Assembly: GCF_900167975.1 (NCBI RefSeq)
Contig: NZ_FUZU01000001.1
Location: 2,937,331 to 3,001,330, forward strand
Direction: 5' to 3'
Source of the DNA: Ohtaekwangia koreensis
GTDB lineage: Bacteria; Bacteroidota; Bacteroidia; Cytophagales; Cyclobacteriaceae
Length of the DNA: 64,000 nt
Shown: in pieces, positions 62,308 through 64,000 of the stretch
How the letters are laid out: the number at the start of each line of letters is the position of its first letter
How positions within the stretch are numbered: the first letter of the stretch is position 1
The notes under the pieces: generated by a model
What the model was told of the DNA's origin: nothing
Seen by the model: only the letters and a program-made list of their open reading frames with translations
Database searches by the model: none
Position numbers and translations under genes: made by a program

Positions 62308-64000
62308 ATGAGTAAATCATTTGGTATTGGACAAATATTGTCTTTTACATTACTGACTTTATCTCTCTTCCCTTTATCTGAGGCTGTTGCCCAATGCGTA
62401 GGTCTTCCCAGTGTATCGTCTTTGGGAAGTAATAAATTTCCTGTTGGTCTATGCGCTCCTGTAAATGCCAACGTAACATACAATGTTACATTTACCTCAC
62501 CGGTACCTGCCGGTACACTTGAGCTCGTCTACAATTGGAATGACGGAAGTGCATTAGAAGTGATTCCGCTTGCAGCGGGCACCACAACCTATAGCGCATC
62601 CCGGATTCATAATTTTCCTGCAGAAAGTGATTGTGAATATGTAGTCACCATGACGATCCGGTATAATGGAGTTTTGTGTACCACTACAAGACAGATACAA
62701 AAAATTGCTTCATGGAGGGTAGACAAATATAACGGTGGCGAAATTGGACTCGTCTCTCCGGGAACGGGTTTGGTTGAACATCTTGTTTGTGAAGGCGAAG
62801 ATGTCAACGTTACTTTCAAGGATGAGACTAAATGGAATTGCAATGCACAATATATTCAGCAACCTCCCAATCCGATTGAATCTCCCAATATTGAAAATCG
62901 TTGGCAGCAAATAGTATATAATACCAGCATTACCGGCAGTAAGATTCCGAATATACAGGTGAATGGTGTTCCTGTAACGGGTGCCATTGGTAATAATATT
63001 CTCACCAATTATCAAGACCCACGGGGTATACTATATATTGCAAGTCCGGTTTTTGTAGAAGATGCCAGAAGGAGACCTTCACTTCAGATAACAGCAACCG
63101 GTGGGTTTGGATCAGGTTTTCCGAAGGCCGGTGATGCGTTTGCAATCACGCTTCGGTATTGGAATTTTTGTAACCCCTATGATGATCCTAATATTCCCGG
63201 ACCTCCAGCCGATTTAGTAAATGGAGATAACGCTCCCATAGAGAGAGTAACTACTATAAAGATTGTTGCACCGCCACAAGCTCCGATCGTTACCAATCAA
63301 ACCGTCTGCAACGGCACAACGCCTTCTGCTTTCGCAGTAACCGGTGTTCCAACCGCCAACATTGTAAGATGGTATGAAAATATACCGGGGCCGGATCGCC
63401 CTGGTAACCTCATCGCCACCAGTAAGACACTAGCCATAACGTTGCACCCCGATTGGAGAAATAACGCTACGGCTGGAGCTTATAAAGTATGGGTCAGTCA
63501 CCAGGCAACAACAACAGGTGCTACCAATTGTGAGAGTCCAAAAAGTTTAGAAGTAAGATCAATACGCGAGAGTCCATTAGTGCCAGATCCGGTGACTCCG
63601 ATTCCCGCTGAGATTTGCAACAACAGTTCCTTAACGGTTAACCTTCCCGGTCCGGTAACAGAAGCTATAGGTGGGAATACATCTTATAGCTGGACAGGTT
63701 CGAGTGGCGTTACACTAGCCTCGAGTACAGCGTCCTCAGCAACGTTCTCTGTTAACATTGCAAGCTTTGGAACAGCGCTATATGTAGATCGCACCATAAC
63801 AGTGAACAGACAGTTTACATCTACGCCAACTTGTTCGAAGTCAAGAGTATTTACAATACGCATCAATAGACCCGCAGTGGGAGGGACACTGTCCGCATCA
63901 GGCGATGTATGTGAGTCCATCGCTGTTGAGCCCATCACCGTGTCAGGCTATACCGGCGAAATTGTACGCTGGGAAATAAAAAAAGATGGAAATGCTTATG
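62308..64000 (+). CDS. Large secreted repeat protein, probable T9SS cargo/adhesin (5' part)
   Basis: The frame is open from ATG 62308 to the right edge (564 complete codons), so it is longer than the window. A signal peptide (ILSFTLLTLSLFPLSEAVAQ) is followed by PKD/Ig-like beta-rich segments with Cys pairs: CVGLPSVSSLGSNKFPVGLC, LVCEGEDVNVTF, VCNGTTPSAFAVTGV, ICNNSSLTVNLPG and VCESIAVEPITVSG. Repeating units of roughly 100 residues with 'C..... V..G' are typical of giant gliding- or adhesion-related exported proteins of Bacteroidota. The C-terminal sorting domain expected for T9SS is outside the window. Confidence 0.82.
   Translation, partial: MSKSFGIGQILSFTLLTLSLFPLSEAVAQCVGLPSVSSLGSNKFPVGLCAPVNANVTYNVTFTSPVPAGTLELVYNWNDGSALEVIPLAAGTTTYSASRIHNFPAESDCEYVVTMTIRYNGVLCTTTRQIQKIASWRVDKYNGGEIGLVSPGTGLVEHLVCEGEDVNVTFKDETKWNCNAQYIQQPPNPIESPNIENRWQQIVYNTSITGSKIPNIQVNGVPVTGAIGNNILTNYQDPRGILYIASPVFVEDARRRPSLQITATGGFGSGFPKAGDAFAITLRYWNFCNPYDDPNIPGPPADLVNGDNAPIERVTTIKIVAPPQAPIVTNQTVCNGTTPSAFAVTGVPTANIVRWYENIPGPDRPGNLIATSKTLAITLHPDWRNNATAGAYKVWVSHQATTTGATNCESPKSLEVRSIRESPLVPDPVTPIPAEICNNSSLTVNLPGPVTEAIGGNTSYSWTGSSGVTLASSTASSATFSVNIASFGTALYVDRTITVNRQFTSTPTCSKSRVFTIRINRPAVGGTLSASGDVCESIAVEPITVSGYTGEIVRWEIKKDGNAY

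Noticed and set aside
1-64000. TATATA runs as individual promoters
   Set aside because: They occur throughout coding sequence at similar frequency, so they do not mark promoters by themselves; TAnnTTTG boxes were used instead.
1-64000. CRISPR arrays, rRNA, tRNA, insertion sequences
   Set aside because: No regularly spaced identical repeats, no cloverleaf or rRNA-like blocks and no transposase frame were seen on either strand.

Overview
The window comes from a member of the Bacteroidota, most likely a Cytophagales-type soil or freshwater bacterium. The evidence is a SusC/SusD pair, a hybrid two-component regulator, a type IX secretion (T9SS) C-terminal sorting domain, Bacteroidetes-type -7 promoter boxes (TAnnTTTG), lipoproteins without clear Shine-Dalgarno sequences, and single-domain families such as DUF6766, DUF4272 and YciF-like ferritins. 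Base composition looks low-to-mid 40s % GC by eye. The tetranucleotide TATA is conspicuously frequent, even inside genes. I saw no rRNA, tRNA, CRISPR array, insertion sequence or phage gene.

Layout. 1-3700: end of an M1 aminopeptidase, a beta-CASP metallo-beta-lactamase RNase-like protein and a D-lactate dehydrogenase. 3900-25680: a polysaccharide utilisation locus (PUL). It holds a T9SS-exported GH43 (subfamily 24-like) exo-galactanase with lectin domains, SusC, SusD, GH105, DUF2264 (GH154-like), a hybrid two-component sensor (HTCS), GH51, a small membrane protein, a decayed second copy of the GH51 3' end, GH35, and a GH2 carrying the N-x-K signature of beta-glucuronidases. The enzyme set fits type II arabinogalactan (arabinogalactan protein): a beta-1,3-galactan backbone with arabinofuranose and glucuronate decorations. 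The GH43 and SusC genes share a composite promoter of two pairs of direct repeats at about 21 bp spacing ahead of TACATTTG, which is a good candidate for the HTCS operator.

25700-33100 (all minus strand): an SDR oxidoreductase, a broken RibD-like reductase, a cupin, then a tightly coupled operon of three paralogous AhpD/carboxymuconolactone-decarboxylase-like proteins with a TonB receptor and an MFS transporter. Its substrate is unknown. 33300-45800: mixed genes, including a RidA-like protein without the catalytic arginine, a ketopantoate-reductase-like enzyme, an AraC regulator, a Bcr-type MFS exporter, NlpC/P60, a DUF6766 gene with an N-terminal frameshift, a YciF-like ferritin, a sialate-O-acetylesterase-type esterase and a TPR-HTH regulator.

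46150-52050: an unusual array of small SpoIIAA/STAS-like proteins in two sequence families (A: five copies, two of them broken; B: two copies). They surround a membrane sensor with HAMP, GAF, PAS and coiled coils but no kinase or other output domain. Tandem duplication and decay are visible. This is the best candidate in the window for an undescribed signalling module. 52650-59030: a small exported protein and a tripartite RND efflux operon ending in a GNRA-loop terminator. 59100-64000: a maltose O-acetyltransferase homologue, a frameshifted S9-peptidase remnant, a SnoaL-like protein, a DUF4272 protein, and the 5' part of a large secreted repeat protein that runs off the window.

Domain and family names are from motif recognition by eye; no database search was run.
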